Source of the DNA: Embiotoca jacksoni
Lineage: Eukaryota; Chordata; Actinopteri; Embiotocidae
Direction: 5' to 3'
Assembly (NCBI GenBank): GCA_022577435.1
Contig: JAKOON010000018.1
Coordinates: forward strand, 2,594,282-2,658,281
DNA length: 64,000 nucleotides
Part shown: positions 24,901-36,576 of the stretch, one piece after another
Position numbering within the stretch: position 1 is the first letter of the stretch
Layout: the number at the start of each line of letters is the position of its first letter
Notes under the pieces: generated by a model
Databases searched by the model: none
Seen by the model: only the letters and a program-made list of their open reading frames with translations
Told to the model about the DNA's origin: nothing
Program-made: the position numbers and the translations under genes

Positions 24901-27900
24901 TCATGACCAGACTGAAGGTTTCTCTGATGGAAAATTACATGTAAAATTCGAGACAAATACAAAATTGACATATTTTCACTTATGGTATCAGACTTTAAAC
25001 ACATTCAGAGTAACTTGTATCGTACTGACAGATTATTTATGATCCAGATATGTTATCTTCATCAAAAAGATCAAGGACAAGATGTAAGTTTGGGAAACAA
25101 GGAAGAATCATTGTCACCTTATTCCTATCTTTGTTCCTATAGTTTGTAAGGTGCTGTCACTTAATTATATACTGGAATGCTGTTATTCTTTGGGATAAAG
25201 CCACATAGTATACAATCTGCTGAATTTCAATAAGGTCTTGCTAATTTTGATGGTCTTGCTTTAAAAAAAAGTAGGTTATTAGCAGTCCATCATATATCTA
25301 TCAGTAAGGTACAAGTCAGGAAAAAAAGTAAGAAAGAAAAAAGAGGAAACATATGTTTCCTTCCCTGTAATGAAAACCCATTCAGCCCTCTCAATAGTTT
25401 CGCAAGTGTTTCCGTCATCACCATCTGTCGTAAAAATGTGATTACATGGAGTCTATGATCCACTCAATTCCTCTCTTTCTGCTTCACCTTTCCCGGTTTC
25501 ACAACAAAACTGTTCCTTATGATCTAATTGCGTCTGGCCTGCATTTTTCTCCACATGATGCCCCTCCAGAAAACCAATAAATGCCTAAAGCTGATCTTCA
25601 AACCAGGCTGCAGTAAACATGTCGTGCTCCACCGATGATGCGGCCCCCTCTTGACCTGTAATTGCAGTTTCCCCCCTTGGGTGAATCAGTGTAATTTTGA
25701 ATTTGGCTCACTATTTCAACTCAGAACTTGTCTCTGAGCATTTCCGTCTGCAGCGGCCGATGACATAAAACATGTTTGAATACTTGAAATTGGATTTTAC
25801 ACTGCTGCATGTTCCGATACATTAAAATGAAAACTGACCACTTCATTTGCAGGAGGCGTTCTAATCACCTGAAGATGTTGATGCGAGCTGACGTGATTAA
25901 AGTCCGACATCAAATCTGTGTCTGATGATGCTGGGAGCTTCTGGTGCTGAGGGGCGATCTCACGCTAACGTCCAGAGAGATCAGCAGTCTGCCTCGAAGC
26001 CTCATTAAACATCAACGTCTCTGCTGGAGCTCCTGCTGCCTCATCCTCCTTCGGGTTATTCCCAAGAGACTTGCATGAGGAATCAAACAGGGTAGGTGAG
26101 CTAAGTCCTCACACATAGTACGTTTCTCCACCTTAAACAGTTGCAATATCTTTACGAGGCGTTCAGCCTGGGCAGCAAAGAGTGTGACCGAGCCCCCGGA
26201 TCCATCTACACGCCCGGAGCGGTGGCGACCGTTTCTGCTCTGACGCATGAATAGTGGTGACGTCCATTTGGTGTCAGCCTCCGGAGATGGCAGGGAGGTC
26301 TGTTTCCTCCTGGGTCCTGTGAAGTTAGGCCGTAGCTGCATTCGATCAATGTACGAGCACCGATTCTGCTATCGCGCCAGCCACTTGGCTGTGTGCTGAA
26401 GGGTCAGTTCTCCTCGAGCACAAAAAGACATTTTTCACCTTCGTTTGTGTCATCGAGCCTCACTGATACCTTTATATTTTGTACTTGCCTTGTTTCTATG
26501 ACATCTTTCATCCGTCTCATCCTACACACAACAGAGGTAAGTAGAATTTACATTGACTCACATCTGAACTCACAAACATGTATTTTTAAATTCAGTGACA
26601 CTTCTCGACGACATTTTTTTTTGCCCCAATTTAAAACTTAAGAAAATTCTATTAATATGCCTGTAAGTCTGAACAAATGCTCATTACTCCAGAACATGTG
26701 AGATCAATCAGGATTTGAATGGTATCAAAGAGATTCTGTTGTCAGTATAACCATGGGTACTTTAGAAGACAGAAATGTCTGATTTATAATTTGGCATATT
26801 TTTAATTTGGCAAATTTCCCGAAATGTAAACAAGTATTGCCCCAAAACAGCTCAAGTTGTACCCTTTCACACAAGTCACTGAATTCATGAAAACCGTATC
26901 ATCCTTGAATATTTTCACAAATAGTACACAAAAAGTACTTTCTATGAAAACTGTGACATGAAGAAGTGTCCTTCACATGACTGTCTTGTGCAGTTAAACA
27001 TTCATTTTGATGAAAATAGGTCTCTAAAGACATCCAACATGCTGCTATTTTGTGAATATATTTGAAAAAGTAAAAAGCTGTTTGACCTTTAGTTATGAAA
27101 TTAACTCCTAAATGTTAGAAGCTAGACAAATAAATTAGAAGTGACAACACTAATGAGTCAACAATTGTAGTCTAATTCAACAAATCAGCATGTTTATATT
27201 GGATACTTCTTTAGAGCTGGCTATAATAATAGGTCCACTGTTACCAAAACCTCTATTTCCTTTTTTGAATCCAGCAATTTCCTACTTGAATCACTGCCAT
27301 ACTGTCTCTATTGTGTCTGGGGACATATCTGCCAGACAAGCTATATGAGGTTCAGCATCAATCACCTCCGTGCTGTGAGAGATTGCTAAATGCCCATGTT
27401 ACACTCCACCTGGTCTACATTGTTGTCAGGTTATACTCAGTGGCCAATGAGCCACAGACGTGCATTTTAAAACCTCCTTGTACAAATGTCTGCTGTGTAC
27501 CGCACAGCGGGGCTTTTCCGTTTTACCTATGACCTTTGTTGTCACCTTTTTAAAGCCGTGGCGCATTTTTGCAGGAATTATGTAAATGAGAGAGTAACCT
27601 GTAGTGAGGACAAACATAGCTCACAGAAATCTGGGGGTTACCACCGAGAGAAGCACCACATCAAGACAAATCAGCTCTCCCACAGTGCGTGTGACTTGCG
27701 GTGGGGTTGTTTGGAGGAAATGCTGCTAAACATGTGATGGCTGATGTAAAGAAGCAGTTGTAGTGGAGTGACGTAGCTGTGTTCAGATGATGTTGTGTTC
27801 GGGGTGCCTGGGTACATGCCTCAGTGGGATGCTTGAAACCCGAGTGAGTCTACATCGCAGATGATGACAGATGTTTATCATCCTCATCTCTCCTGACTCG

Positions 27901-28950
27901 ACTCAGACGCTGTTGGCAGATGTCCTTAGTTGAGGCTACAGTGAAGTGCTCTTAGAAGCTGCTATATTATGCTGTTTATTTTGGTAGAGCCGCAGTATGG
28001 CAAGAAGGTTCATATGCATATGATTAAATGGCACTCTGCCGTTAACTGCCACCTGAGTATCAAACACTTACTAGGTTTAAAAGGGAGATGTTAAAACCGT
28101 GCTTGAAAGGTAGATGTTAAAATCCTGCTTCAGTTTCAATGGAGTCCAATTACACCTGGGCAGAGAGTGGAGTAACTTAGCACATTGGCAACAAGACCCA
28201 GATTCAGAAAACCCGATGGCAGGTTGAATTAAGTCATATATAGCAGCATTGAAGATGCTACATTTTGCAGGGAAATCAGTTATTGGAATCACCATGATCA
28301 TGTGGATGTATTGCATCATAAAATGCATTCAAAAAATGTATTTCATGTCAGTCTTTTGCATCATTTGTTTTAACAGCGTTGCAGCAATAATTATTATTTA
28401 ATCTTCATCTGACAGTATAAACTGTCATAAATAAAGAAGGCATTTTAGACAATTGCAATACAGGAGTTGTTGCTACAAAAACATCTCTTAAATAACCATT
28501 TTTCTCCAGTTGGCAACTAATATAACTAACATGGTAAATAGCTGGTTTGTTGGGGTTTAACCAGGAAATGAAGGACGTTATGAATACCAGGTAAATGGCA
28601 AAGGACACAAAACTATGGACATCTGATGGACAGGTAGGAAAGAACATGGTATGTAAATGTAGAGCTGAGGGGATGTGTCAGGCTATTGTTAAAAAAAAAA
28701 AAAAAACTTATTGAAACGTCAATTTTTTTGTCAACAAAATATACTTCATTATTACTAAGGCCAAATGTTTATATACTCACACATCCAGTGCATTTAACAG
28801 CCCTGCAACAATTTTAATATTTTAACGACAGTAATGTGTTTGTACGGATATATAGAGAGCTGTTGAATTCAAAGTACCTGGCTGGCTGTTTTCCTAATAA
28901 CATGGCAACATGATGTAAATGTGCTCTAAATCGCAATTTGATGATTTATT
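21930..28950. other. Seven-kilobase stretch with no gene recognised
   Basis: I found no mobile element, exon or RNA gene that I can support. It is the longest element-free stretch of the window. Bases 25600-25960 are less AT-rich, with blocks such as gacctgtaattgcagtttcc, and are a weak candidate for conserved regulatory DNA. A 109-codon minus frame (26012-26341) and a 137-codon frame (22108-22521) show no motif. Confidence 0.45.
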
Positions 28951-28955
28951 AATTT

Positions 28956-29558
28956 TGTTATGAGGTGGGTGTTTTACCAGGAACGGAATGCAGGCTCACA
29001 GACTCGGGTATCGGTTCCAAAATACAGTCTGTATTCCATAAGCAAAAACAAACAAACAGGTGGCACCTACAGTGTCCACTTGCTTCCAAGTCGGGAGGGC
29101 AACTCAACCGACTGATCCAGGGAGACACAGCTGGCAGGGCAGCCGGCAGACCAGCAGACAGGACCGCTGGAAAAAACAGAGTCTATATCCTCCGAGTCGG
29201 GAGGGAAACTCCACCGACTGGTGACTCTGACAGGTAGCTCCGCAGGTGGAACAGGAGCCGGAGGAACGGGAACAGGATGGCCGGAGAACGGACGGAGGAC
29301 GGACGGGTGACTAACTAATGAACCGACAACCAGAGGAGTGCGGGGGCAGGGTACATATAATCCGGGGAGGTGATCAGGGAGATGCAGCACACCTGCAGGT
29401 GGTGATCTGGGGTGAGTGGCTGCAGCTGCTGGGACCGGTGAGGGGCGTGGCCACGGGAGGTGAGGGGAGGAGGACACAGAACAAGCAGACAGGGGACTGA
29501 GGGGACACAGGAGGAGAGGTGATCGGGGGCAAAATGGAGGAAAACAGGACTCCTGACA
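28956..29558 (-). mobile_element. Solo LTR, family A, copy 1
   Basis: A 603-bp segment that begins TGT and ends ACA on its coding strand and is flanked by the 5-bp duplication AATTT (28951-28955 and 29559-29563). On the minus strand it opens with tgtcaggagtcctgttttcc and closes with cacctcataaca, and has a TATA-like attatatgtacc in the middle. It shares its start (cccgatcacctctcct) and end with the solo LTR at 57911-58414. No internal retroviral sequence is present, so it was left by recombination between two LTRs. The 5-bp duplication and ends suit a Gypsy-like element, but the family is not proven. Confidence 0.88.
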
Positions 29559-29792
29559 AATTTATATTAATTTACAAACTAAAATGTTAATGTTTTCCTT
29601 TAAACCTGCAGATTTTTTTGAATATACTATATGTTTATGAAGCTGATTTGTATTCACTCTAGTTAAGACAAGGATGTGTTTGTGTTCAGTGATGTTTGAC
29701 CTGCAGAGTAGACCAAATAGGATATTCTAGAAAAGTATAAGATTATTTAACCAGACGATGGCACTAGATAAAAAAATTTTAAAAAAAAAAAG

Positions 29793-30440
29793 GCATCACC
29801 AAAGTCATTCCAGTTCATCCCATTGGAAGCATTCAGGTATGAGTATGAGTCACTTAAACCAACAAATGCCAACCTCCTGGTGGAATCCGAGGAAATTAAG
29901 GCGCTTACCAAAGTCGGTATTCATGCTCCTGGCAAAATGGACGTTTATCCAACATTTCATGACAATGCACCCACGTTTTGTCAAGACATAAAAAACAAAA
30001 ACAAATACTGCAACCTGCTGATGAGAAGGAAGGAGGAGGCAGGGCATCATCAAAGTCCGCTGGGTTCATCTTCTGGGAACAGTAAAAGTCCATACAAAAC
30101 TTTGGGCAAAACCATGGAGTTGATATTTGACAAAGAGACCATGTAGGCCTCATATTTCAGGAAATGTGTACCATTGTGTTAGAGAAAATTGTTGTATGTC
30201 ACCAAAGTCAGTAGGATTCATCCTTTGGGCAACGTAAATACTGGATAGCAAATGTTACGGCAATCCGTGTCATCATTACTAAGATATTTACCGAAAACGC
30301 ACAGTGTCATTCTGAAGTGGTGTTAGATGGAAAAACAGGTCACCAAAGTCAATAAGAGTCATTCTCTGAGGACCATAAATGTCTGTGCAAAATGTCAAGG
30401 CAATCCATCTCATGGTTGTTGATATATTTCAGTCGAGAGG
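29793..30440 (+). repeat. Degenerate tandem repeat, about five units
   Basis: The phrase tcaccaaagtcantnngnttcat recurs at about 29793, 29908, 30036, 30197 and 30339, followed in the better units by gaccataaatgtctgtgcaa and ggcaatcca. Spacing runs from about 115 to 160 bp. It resembles a unit dispersed in fish genomes and is not coding, although frames of 60-107 codons cross it. Confidence 0.7.
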
Positions 30441-31234
30441 AGGAAGACAAGTAGAGACAGACTGTCTCTGGAGCCATGCTCCTTTGAAGCCTACAAACTT
30501 TAAAAGAAAAAAAATGTAATGAAAAAAAGAAAACTAGGACCAGCTTTGTATGGGCATTTTCCTCCTGGACCAACAGGTTTAGCATCACAAAAAAACTGAA
30601 AAAAGAAACCAAATTTAATCGGGTGACAAAGTACTTTCTTCATGCGAGCTGCCTTTCCATCCTGTTGTGATAATGTGTCTTCCTGTGGAAACGAGTCTTC
30701 AACCCACTGAGAGGTGTTTCTTTCTGGAGTGGTAATGTTTTTAGAAGCAGTCGACACCTTTCAGTGACACATTTCTTCTGAGGGAGATAATGTTTCACCT
30801 ACAGTAGTTGTAGCTGTAATGATGATGTTTCTATCTTCAACAACAGCATTTTTACATATACAGTGCGTGAAATACTCTACAGTGGCGTCTGTAGTGAAAG
30901 TGATGTAAACCTGAGGTGCTAACAGTTTCTGTTAAAGGTCTCATTTTGTATGAATTCACATTTTAATTTTTTGTGGACTAGAAGGCAGATCTACTTGTCA
31001 CAGGAATATGTACACACATGTACACAGATATTATTTGGCAACTGTGCTGTTTGGACTAAGGGCAGTTTGTGATGTCACATATTCCTGTTCATGTCGCACG
31101 TCAGCACGACTCACTATTTTGTTTTCCTTTAATATCCCTTCCAGCTGTCATCATGTGTTCTACCTTCACTACAGCTCCTCCTGACATGAGGTTTCTACAT
31201 TCACAGCAAACCAAAACACACCTGAAAGGAGAGC
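30441..31234. other. No gene recognised
   Basis: Unique DNA, A-rich near 30500. Confidence 0.5.
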
Positions 31235-31296
31235 AAATCCTGGACTTAAAAAATGTCCCCTCAGGGATTAATAAAGTAACTACCTACCTACCTGCA
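31235..31296 (+). mobile_element. Rex1-type LINE 3' end
   Basis: Contains ggattaataaagtaac and three CTAC units, the same end as at 35860-35912. The 5' limit is uncertain. Confidence 0.75.
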
Positions 31297-31504
31297 GCAC
31301 ATTCATCAAACAAAATGTCTGTAGTATATTAATTAAATTGCTGCGTCTGATGAAAAATAGTTGTGTATTGAAACGTATCTGCTGACATTGATCCACACTT
31401 TGTTCTGGAGCAGCAAGAACAAATATAGAAAAGAAGCATTAAACTAAATAAAGGTTTTCAGTTGAGGGAAATAATTTGATCAGATGTTTACAGACTGGAG
31501 AATC

Positions 31505-32215
31505 AAGGCAAGGAAAGGCAAGATGATTTGTATAGCACATTTCAACAAGGCAATTCAAAGTGTTTCACATAAAAACATGAAAAGCATCAAAACATAAGGC
31601 AAAAATAAAAGGACATTTAAAAGCAATTAGGAACAGTGAATAAAACATTACAAACTGATAAACACATTAAGCAAGCTAAAATAGGATAAAATAAAAACTG
31701 AACGCTGTTTCTCCATGTTTAGTTCTGACTCTGGAAACAGAAAGGAGACCCGTCCCAGAAGACCTGAGGGGTCGGGATGGTTCAGAAGATAGCAGCAGAT
31801 CAGAAATGTAATTTGGTCCTAAACCAAGTAAATTCTTTGTTGGACAGGAAGCCGGTGTAAAGGCCTCAGAACTGGAGCGATGGGATCCAGTTTCTTGGTC
31901 TTAGCGAGGACTCGAGCTGCAGCTCAACCATGGAGGCCCAATAAGGCGCATGCATCATTTTTGATTTTGGTAATGATGTCAGAGAAGAAGGACTGCCTTG
32001 CATTTCTCAGTTCCAAATTATAAATGTGAAGTGTCTCTTTATTGATGTCACAGTGAACCTGGAGATGTGTTTTTCACCACCTGCGTTCAGCTTTTCGACA
32101 CTCTCTTTTCCCAGTTTTTTGCAAGGGCAATGTTATGCAGCAGTCCAGGTGTCCACTCAGCCGAGAGAATTTCAGGGGAGGATTTAATCTTTGTAGCAAA
32201 GGCGTTGCATTGGAT
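31505..32215 (-). pseudogene. L2-group LINE remnant with RT core deleted
   Basis: Minus strand. The region between endonuclease and RT is readable at about 31935-32210, with KAERRW, a stop, then THLQVHCDI and NLELRNARQSFFSDI. It is followed directly, at about 31690-31930, by the C-terminal part of the same ORF: ARVLAKTKKLDPIAPVLRPL and HRLPVQQR. The whole catalytic RT core that should lie between them is missing. The 3' UTR ends at 31505 with AAGGC-type units and a tttgtatagcacatttcaac block. It is a different family from the L2 copies with ATTGA tails. The protein is dead. Confidence 0.78.
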
Positions 32216-33670
32216 ATATCAAGAGGTTAGAAATGTTCTGGGCTGTGACACTAACTTAATATATTACACTTGATAAAACGTAATATCCCAAAGAATAGCA
32301 GAACGAGGGTTCTCTCAAACGGACATCGGTTGCTAGCACAAGCAAAAGCTCCACCAATGGTTCATTCAAACACCACTTGTCAATTGTTCCCTTGTTATTT
32401 TTTTTTTTTTGTAAGTGAATCCACAATGAAACAAACATGCTTGAGATGCTGGTTGAGAGGTCTGAGAAAGAGGCTTCATGAGTTCATGAGTAGACTGCAA
32501 TCCAAAATCTGAAAAAAAAAAAAAAAAAAAAAAAAAAATCCAAGTTTAAATGTATACAAGAAGCATCTTAGAAGGATTGAAAGCAGGTCAGAAGGCAAAT
32601 GAAACCGCCTCTTTATGATTTTTCACTTGTATTAACACATAAAATAGGGCAACCCAATTCTGCGACAAATATTATGAAATATTGGAATAAAATATATAAA
32701 AATGAAGGAAGTCCAGCTGTATCAAAGTGTTTACTAGTTATTAGAACAACAACATCAAAATTCATGGGCATTTTATGTTTTGCATGTAAAACAATGTTCT
32801 GTAAATAAATTTGTCACTACAGCTTTTAATAACTGTAAAAACTAAAAAAAAAAAAAAAAAAAAGGTTTGAATTGGTATAAGTATATAAGTATAGTCCCAC
32901 CAAAATGTAATATTTGAGTACCAGTACCTCAGAATTAAACTTTGCTCAGGCTGATGTGTACAATGTACACGTTATAGGCTCTCTTCACTGCATTTCCATC
33001 TAGCTGCATTAGCATGCAAAGATAAGCTGTCCAGATACAGGAGCATTTCAATAGCAGGTGTAAATGGGGTCATGTTGACAGGAGCAATATTGTCTGGGAA
33101 ATATTGGAGCTGTTTAGCATACACATTGTCGCTTTTGATATGTCTTAGCATATCAATTCTTTTGACTCCTTTTGGACTTCATTGCAAATGTGCATGAAGA
33201 GGAATCAAAAAGCATCCTTCAGCACTGCCAGTAAAAAAAAACTCATTTTTAGTTTGTTGTCTCAAACAGCAAATGGAAATGATAACTTGCCCCAGTAAAG
33301 ATAGGCTGTGGTCTTGGAAGCATTTTTGTTGCTCCAAACTCAGGACCACCACTTCCTGTTTAGAACACAGCCTGTGATTTGCACTGATTTACTTTGTATG
33401 AATTGGAGACTAATAAAATATAAGTTCCAACTGGTACTTAAATGTCATTGCAGTGGGATAAAACAAGACGATGGGGAACAAGGAAGTACGATTAGGACAT
33501 TTTAGAGGAAAATAATATCCTCTCTATAGTTTCCTCTCAATAGTTTATAATAGTTACAGTGATATAATAGTTACATATGGGGCACAAAAGTCAGCCACAA
33601 TTTGACAGAGAGAAATTTTGTATAGAAATTGATGGAGTCCAGATGATGAATTCTAATGATTTTAATGATT
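32216..33670. other. No gene recognised
   Basis: Unique AT-rich DNA with A runs at 32512-32538 and 32845-32863. Confidence 0.5.
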
Positions 33671-33834
33671 GTGGTGGTGGGGTGGGGTTAGCTCAGCTGC
33701 AGGGGGGATGGAGTGGGGGAGTGGTTCAGGGAACGGTGCCGGGAAAAGGATAATCAGCCCAGTTGAGCCAAATCATGTTGAAATTGTCTCTCCCTTAAAA
33801 GTGAGCAGGACTGGAGAGAAGGAGGAGTGGAAGC
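33671..33834 (+). repeat. Probable U3 part of the Gypsy 5' LTR
   Basis: Starts TGTGGTGG, has ggggttagctcagctgcag, and carries a TATA-like cccttaaaagtgagcagg near 33793. I infer that it pairs with 35913-36070 across the Rex1 insertion. The left edge and the target duplication are not proven. Confidence 0.45.
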
Positions 33835-33844
33835 AGTATGAAGA

Positions 33845-35537
33845 ATGAAGGAGATTACTGGGTTCAAGGGGAGAGAGAGACAACCAGGGGGCTCCCTGGA
33901 GAGGTCAAATGAACTAAACTGTTTCTTCAACAGGTTTAGTTCACCACCCTCATCTGTCTCCTCCACACCTCACACCTCCAAAACACCTCTGCTGCCTCCC
34001 CCCTCCCCCCTCTGCGCCCCCTGGTGAACTGCATAGAGCCCTCAATCTCAAAGGGCTCTTCCTCCATCGACACCTCGACCCCCCCCCCCCCCACACACAC
34101 ACACACACCCCTCACCCTCCTCTCTGTGACGACTGGCCAGGTTAGGAGACAGCTAGAGAGAATCCACCAGCGCAAGGCTGCAGGGCCTGACGGCATCAGC
34201 CCCGTGGTCCTGAAGACCTGCACCGTCCAGCTGGCTGAGGTCCTACAACACCTCTTCAACCTGAGCCTGAAGCAGGAGGAGGCCCCGGTGCTGTGGAAGA
34301 CGTCCTGCCTAGTTACAGTCCCCAAGAAGAAGACTCCATCTGGCCTCAACGACTACCAACCGGTTGCCCTCACATCTCCTGTGATGAAGGTGCTGGAGAG
34401 GCTGATTTTGGCCCACCTCAGGCCGCTGGTGAAATCTTCTCTGGACCCTCTGCAATTTGCATACCAGCCTCATGTGGGAGTGGACGATGCCATCATCTAC
34501 CTGCTGCAACGAACTCAGTCTCACCTGGATGGAACCAGTGAATCTGTGAGAATCACTTTCTTTGATTTCTCCAGTGCATTTAACACCATCCAACCACTGC
34601 TGCTGAGTGAGAAGCTGCGGGTGGTGGGGGTGGACGCGCCCACCGTCTCCTGGATCAATGACTACCTGACAGGCAGACCACAGTTTGTCCGTCTGGGCAG
34701 TGTGCTGTCTGATACGGTGGTCAGTGGTACTGGAGCTCCTCAGGGAACTGTTCTGTCTCCCTTCCTGTTCACCTTATACACCACTGACTTCCAGTACAAC
34801 TCAGAGTCCTGCCATCTGCAGAAGTTCTCTGATGACTCTGCAGCGGTAGGATGTATAAGGGATGGACGGGAGGATGAGTACAGGGCAGTAGTGGAGGACT
34901 TTGTGGAGTGGGCGGGAAGAAATCACCTGCTCCTGAACGTGGCCAAGACCAGAGAGATGGTGGTCGACTTCAGGAGGAAGACGATGGCTCCACAACCGCT
35001 GAGAGTTCTGGGAGAGGAGGTGGACATGGTTGAGGAGTACAAGTACCTGGGTGTGTCCATCGACAACAGACTGAACTGGAAGACCAACATCAACGCTGTC
35101 TACAAGAAGGGGATGAGTCGACTATTTTTCTTGAGGAAACTTCGATCCTTCAATGTGTGCAGTGAGATGTTGGAGATGTTCTACCATCTGTTGTGGCCAG
35201 TGCATTGTACTTCGCTGGGGTCTGCTGGGGGAGCAGCATTGGAGCCGGTGACACCAACAGACTTAACAAACTGGTTAAGAAGGCCGGCTCCATCATCGGC
35301 TACAAACTGGACAGCCTGGAAAAGGTGGTGGAGAGGAGGACGCTGAGGAAACTATTATCCATATTGGATAATCCTGACCACCCTCTCAACCACCTGCTGC
35401 AGGGACAGCGGAGCACTTTCTCTATAAGATTCCTCCAGCTCCGCTGTCACAAGGACAGATACAGGAGATCATTCCTGCCCACTGCAATAAGACTGTACAA
35501 TAACTCACCTCTGGCAAAATCCACCACAGTACAGTAA
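33845..35537 (+). pseudogene. Rex1 reverse transcriptase pseudogene
   Basis: The enzyme copies element RNA into DNA at a nicked target. Bases 33845-34027 give KEITGFKG and SNELNCFFNRFSS, the lead-in to RT. After a frame change near 34020-34080 the main frame runs 34024-35346 with KAAGPDGIS, DPLQFAYQP, FFDFSSAFNTI (palm aspartate), GAPQGTVLSPFLF, KFSDDSAAVG (34825-34836 codes FSDD) and YKYLGVSID. A one-base loss near 35187 shifts the frame; the C-terminus continues to 35537 with ALYFAGVCWG and TNRLNKLVKKAGS. The active site reads FSDD where most RTs have YADD; I believe this is common in Rex1. The endonuclease domain is absent because of 5' truncation. Confidence 0.9.
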
Positions 35538-35541
35538 TACT

Positions 35542-35598
35542 GGTTGACTGTGTTTCTTGGTTTGTTTGTATATAATATATATATATATATATACTGTA

Positions 35599-35682
<84 letters not shown>

Positions 35683-35860
35683 ACTGTGTTTCTTGGTTTA
35701 TTTGTATATAATATATATAGATATATATATAATGTACTGTATATACTGTGCATTTTATATTTTATATTTTTTACTGCTATTTTATTGCTTTTCTATTATT
35801 CTATTCTATTATATTCTATTATTTTATTCTATTATTCTATTATTCTATTATTGCTTCTGT
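35542..35860 (+). repeat. (TA)n expansion inside a duplicated segment, plus (ATTCT)n
   Basis: The phrase ttgactgtgtttcttggttt is present at about 35543 and again at about 35680. A TA tract of roughly 85 bases lies between the two. ATTCT-type repeats follow at about 35765-35850. All of it lies in the Rex1 3' UTR. Confidence 0.92.
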
Positions 35861-35912
35861 ATGCTGCTGTAGTGAAAAAATTTCCCCTCTGGGATTAATA
35901 AAGTAAATACCT

Positions 35913-36070
35913 ACCAGAGACTGAACCGGCGCTCAGAGGCATGGCAGGAGAGTGAAGGGACAAAGAGAGGTGGATCTGCTGGGGAAAAAATAAAACCCAT
36001 TGAACTGAACTCTGTTGCTCAACATGTTGTCTGTGTCCAAGGACACACCCAGTGGCACAGTCCTGCTACA
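35913..36070 (+). repeat. Probable R-U5 part of the Gypsy 5' LTR
   Basis: Ends in ...gctaca just before the primer site, as an LTR should, and has a poly-A signal-like aaataaaacc at about 35988. It is directly preceded by the Rex1 tail. Confidence 0.55.
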
Positions 36071-36071
36071 C

Positions 36072-36089
36072 TGGCACCCAATGTAGGGT
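36072..36089 (+). other. Primer-binding site, lysine tRNA type
   Basis: The bases tggcacccaatgtagggt match the tRNA-Lys primer site of retroelements (TGGCGCCCAACGTGGGGC) except at three positions. Two of these are CpG-decay changes (GCG to GCA and ACG to ATG). It lies one base after the LTR end and two bases before the gag start codon at 36091. Confidence 0.75.
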
Positions 36090-36090
36090 T

Positions 36091-36530
36091 ATGGAAACAG
36101 ATGGGCAACGCAATGACATGCCAACGCAGCCGGTCATTGCGCTGGGGCAGATGTTGGGTGGGATCGCGGTGTTGCAGCGCGACCAGGCAGAGGCGAACCA
36201 GCAGCTCCTGGGGGCGCTGCAGGCACAGGCGGAGTGGCAAGACCATTGGAGCAGCTGGCGGAGTGGGTGGTACGGCTGTTGCCGCCCCTAACGGGAGAGG
36301 CGCAGACAGCGGCTCTGGGGCTGCCACCCGGGGGAAGACACGTCTACGCGGACATCAAAAGGGCCATCATGGACCGGCTGCGCCTGTCCCCCGAGGATCA
36401 CAGGAAAAAATTCCGGGAGGTTAGACTGGGGCCGGGGGACTGGCCATTTGCATATGCTCAGCGACTGAGGGACTCGGCTTACGCACCCCCTAATCTTGGG
36501 GACGGATTGGCCGGGGTTTCTGAAGTTAAT
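36091..36530 (+). pseudogene. Gypsy gag (capsid) pseudogene
   Basis: Gag packs the element RNA into particles. The likely start ATG at 36091 is two bases after the primer site. The first frame gives a QMLGGIAVLQRDQAEANQQL stretch. A one-base change near 36240 moves the match to another frame with LEQLAEWVVRLLPPLTGEAQ, then RAIMDRLRLSPEDHRKKFR, typical of the CA-like region of fish Gypsy gags. The match fades after about 36480; no zinc knuckle was found. Protease and RT, which should follow, are not here: integrase sequence begins within about 100 bp. Confidence 0.75.
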
Positions 36531-36576
36531 GGGGCAGTGTGCGGGTTTGCGTTCATGACCGACAGGGACATGCGGG

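Larger units (their letters stand above)
33835..35912 (+). mobile_element. Rex1 LINE (CR1 group), 5'-truncated
   Basis: Contains an RT gene (33845-35537) and a 3' UTR with expanded (TA)n and ATTCT repeats. The typical Rex1 end is tttcccctctgggattaata followed by a CTACC tail at 35912. The 5' edge is estimated from where the protein match begins. It appears to interrupt the Gypsy LTR, but no target duplication was found. Confidence 0.82.

Noticed and set aside
26012..26341. 109-codon minus frame as a gene
   Set aside because: No recognisable domain. It lies in unique DNA without supporting signals.
35505..35898. Tyr/Ile-rich frames
   Set aside because: Product of the (TA)n and ATTCT repeats in the Rex1 3' UTR.
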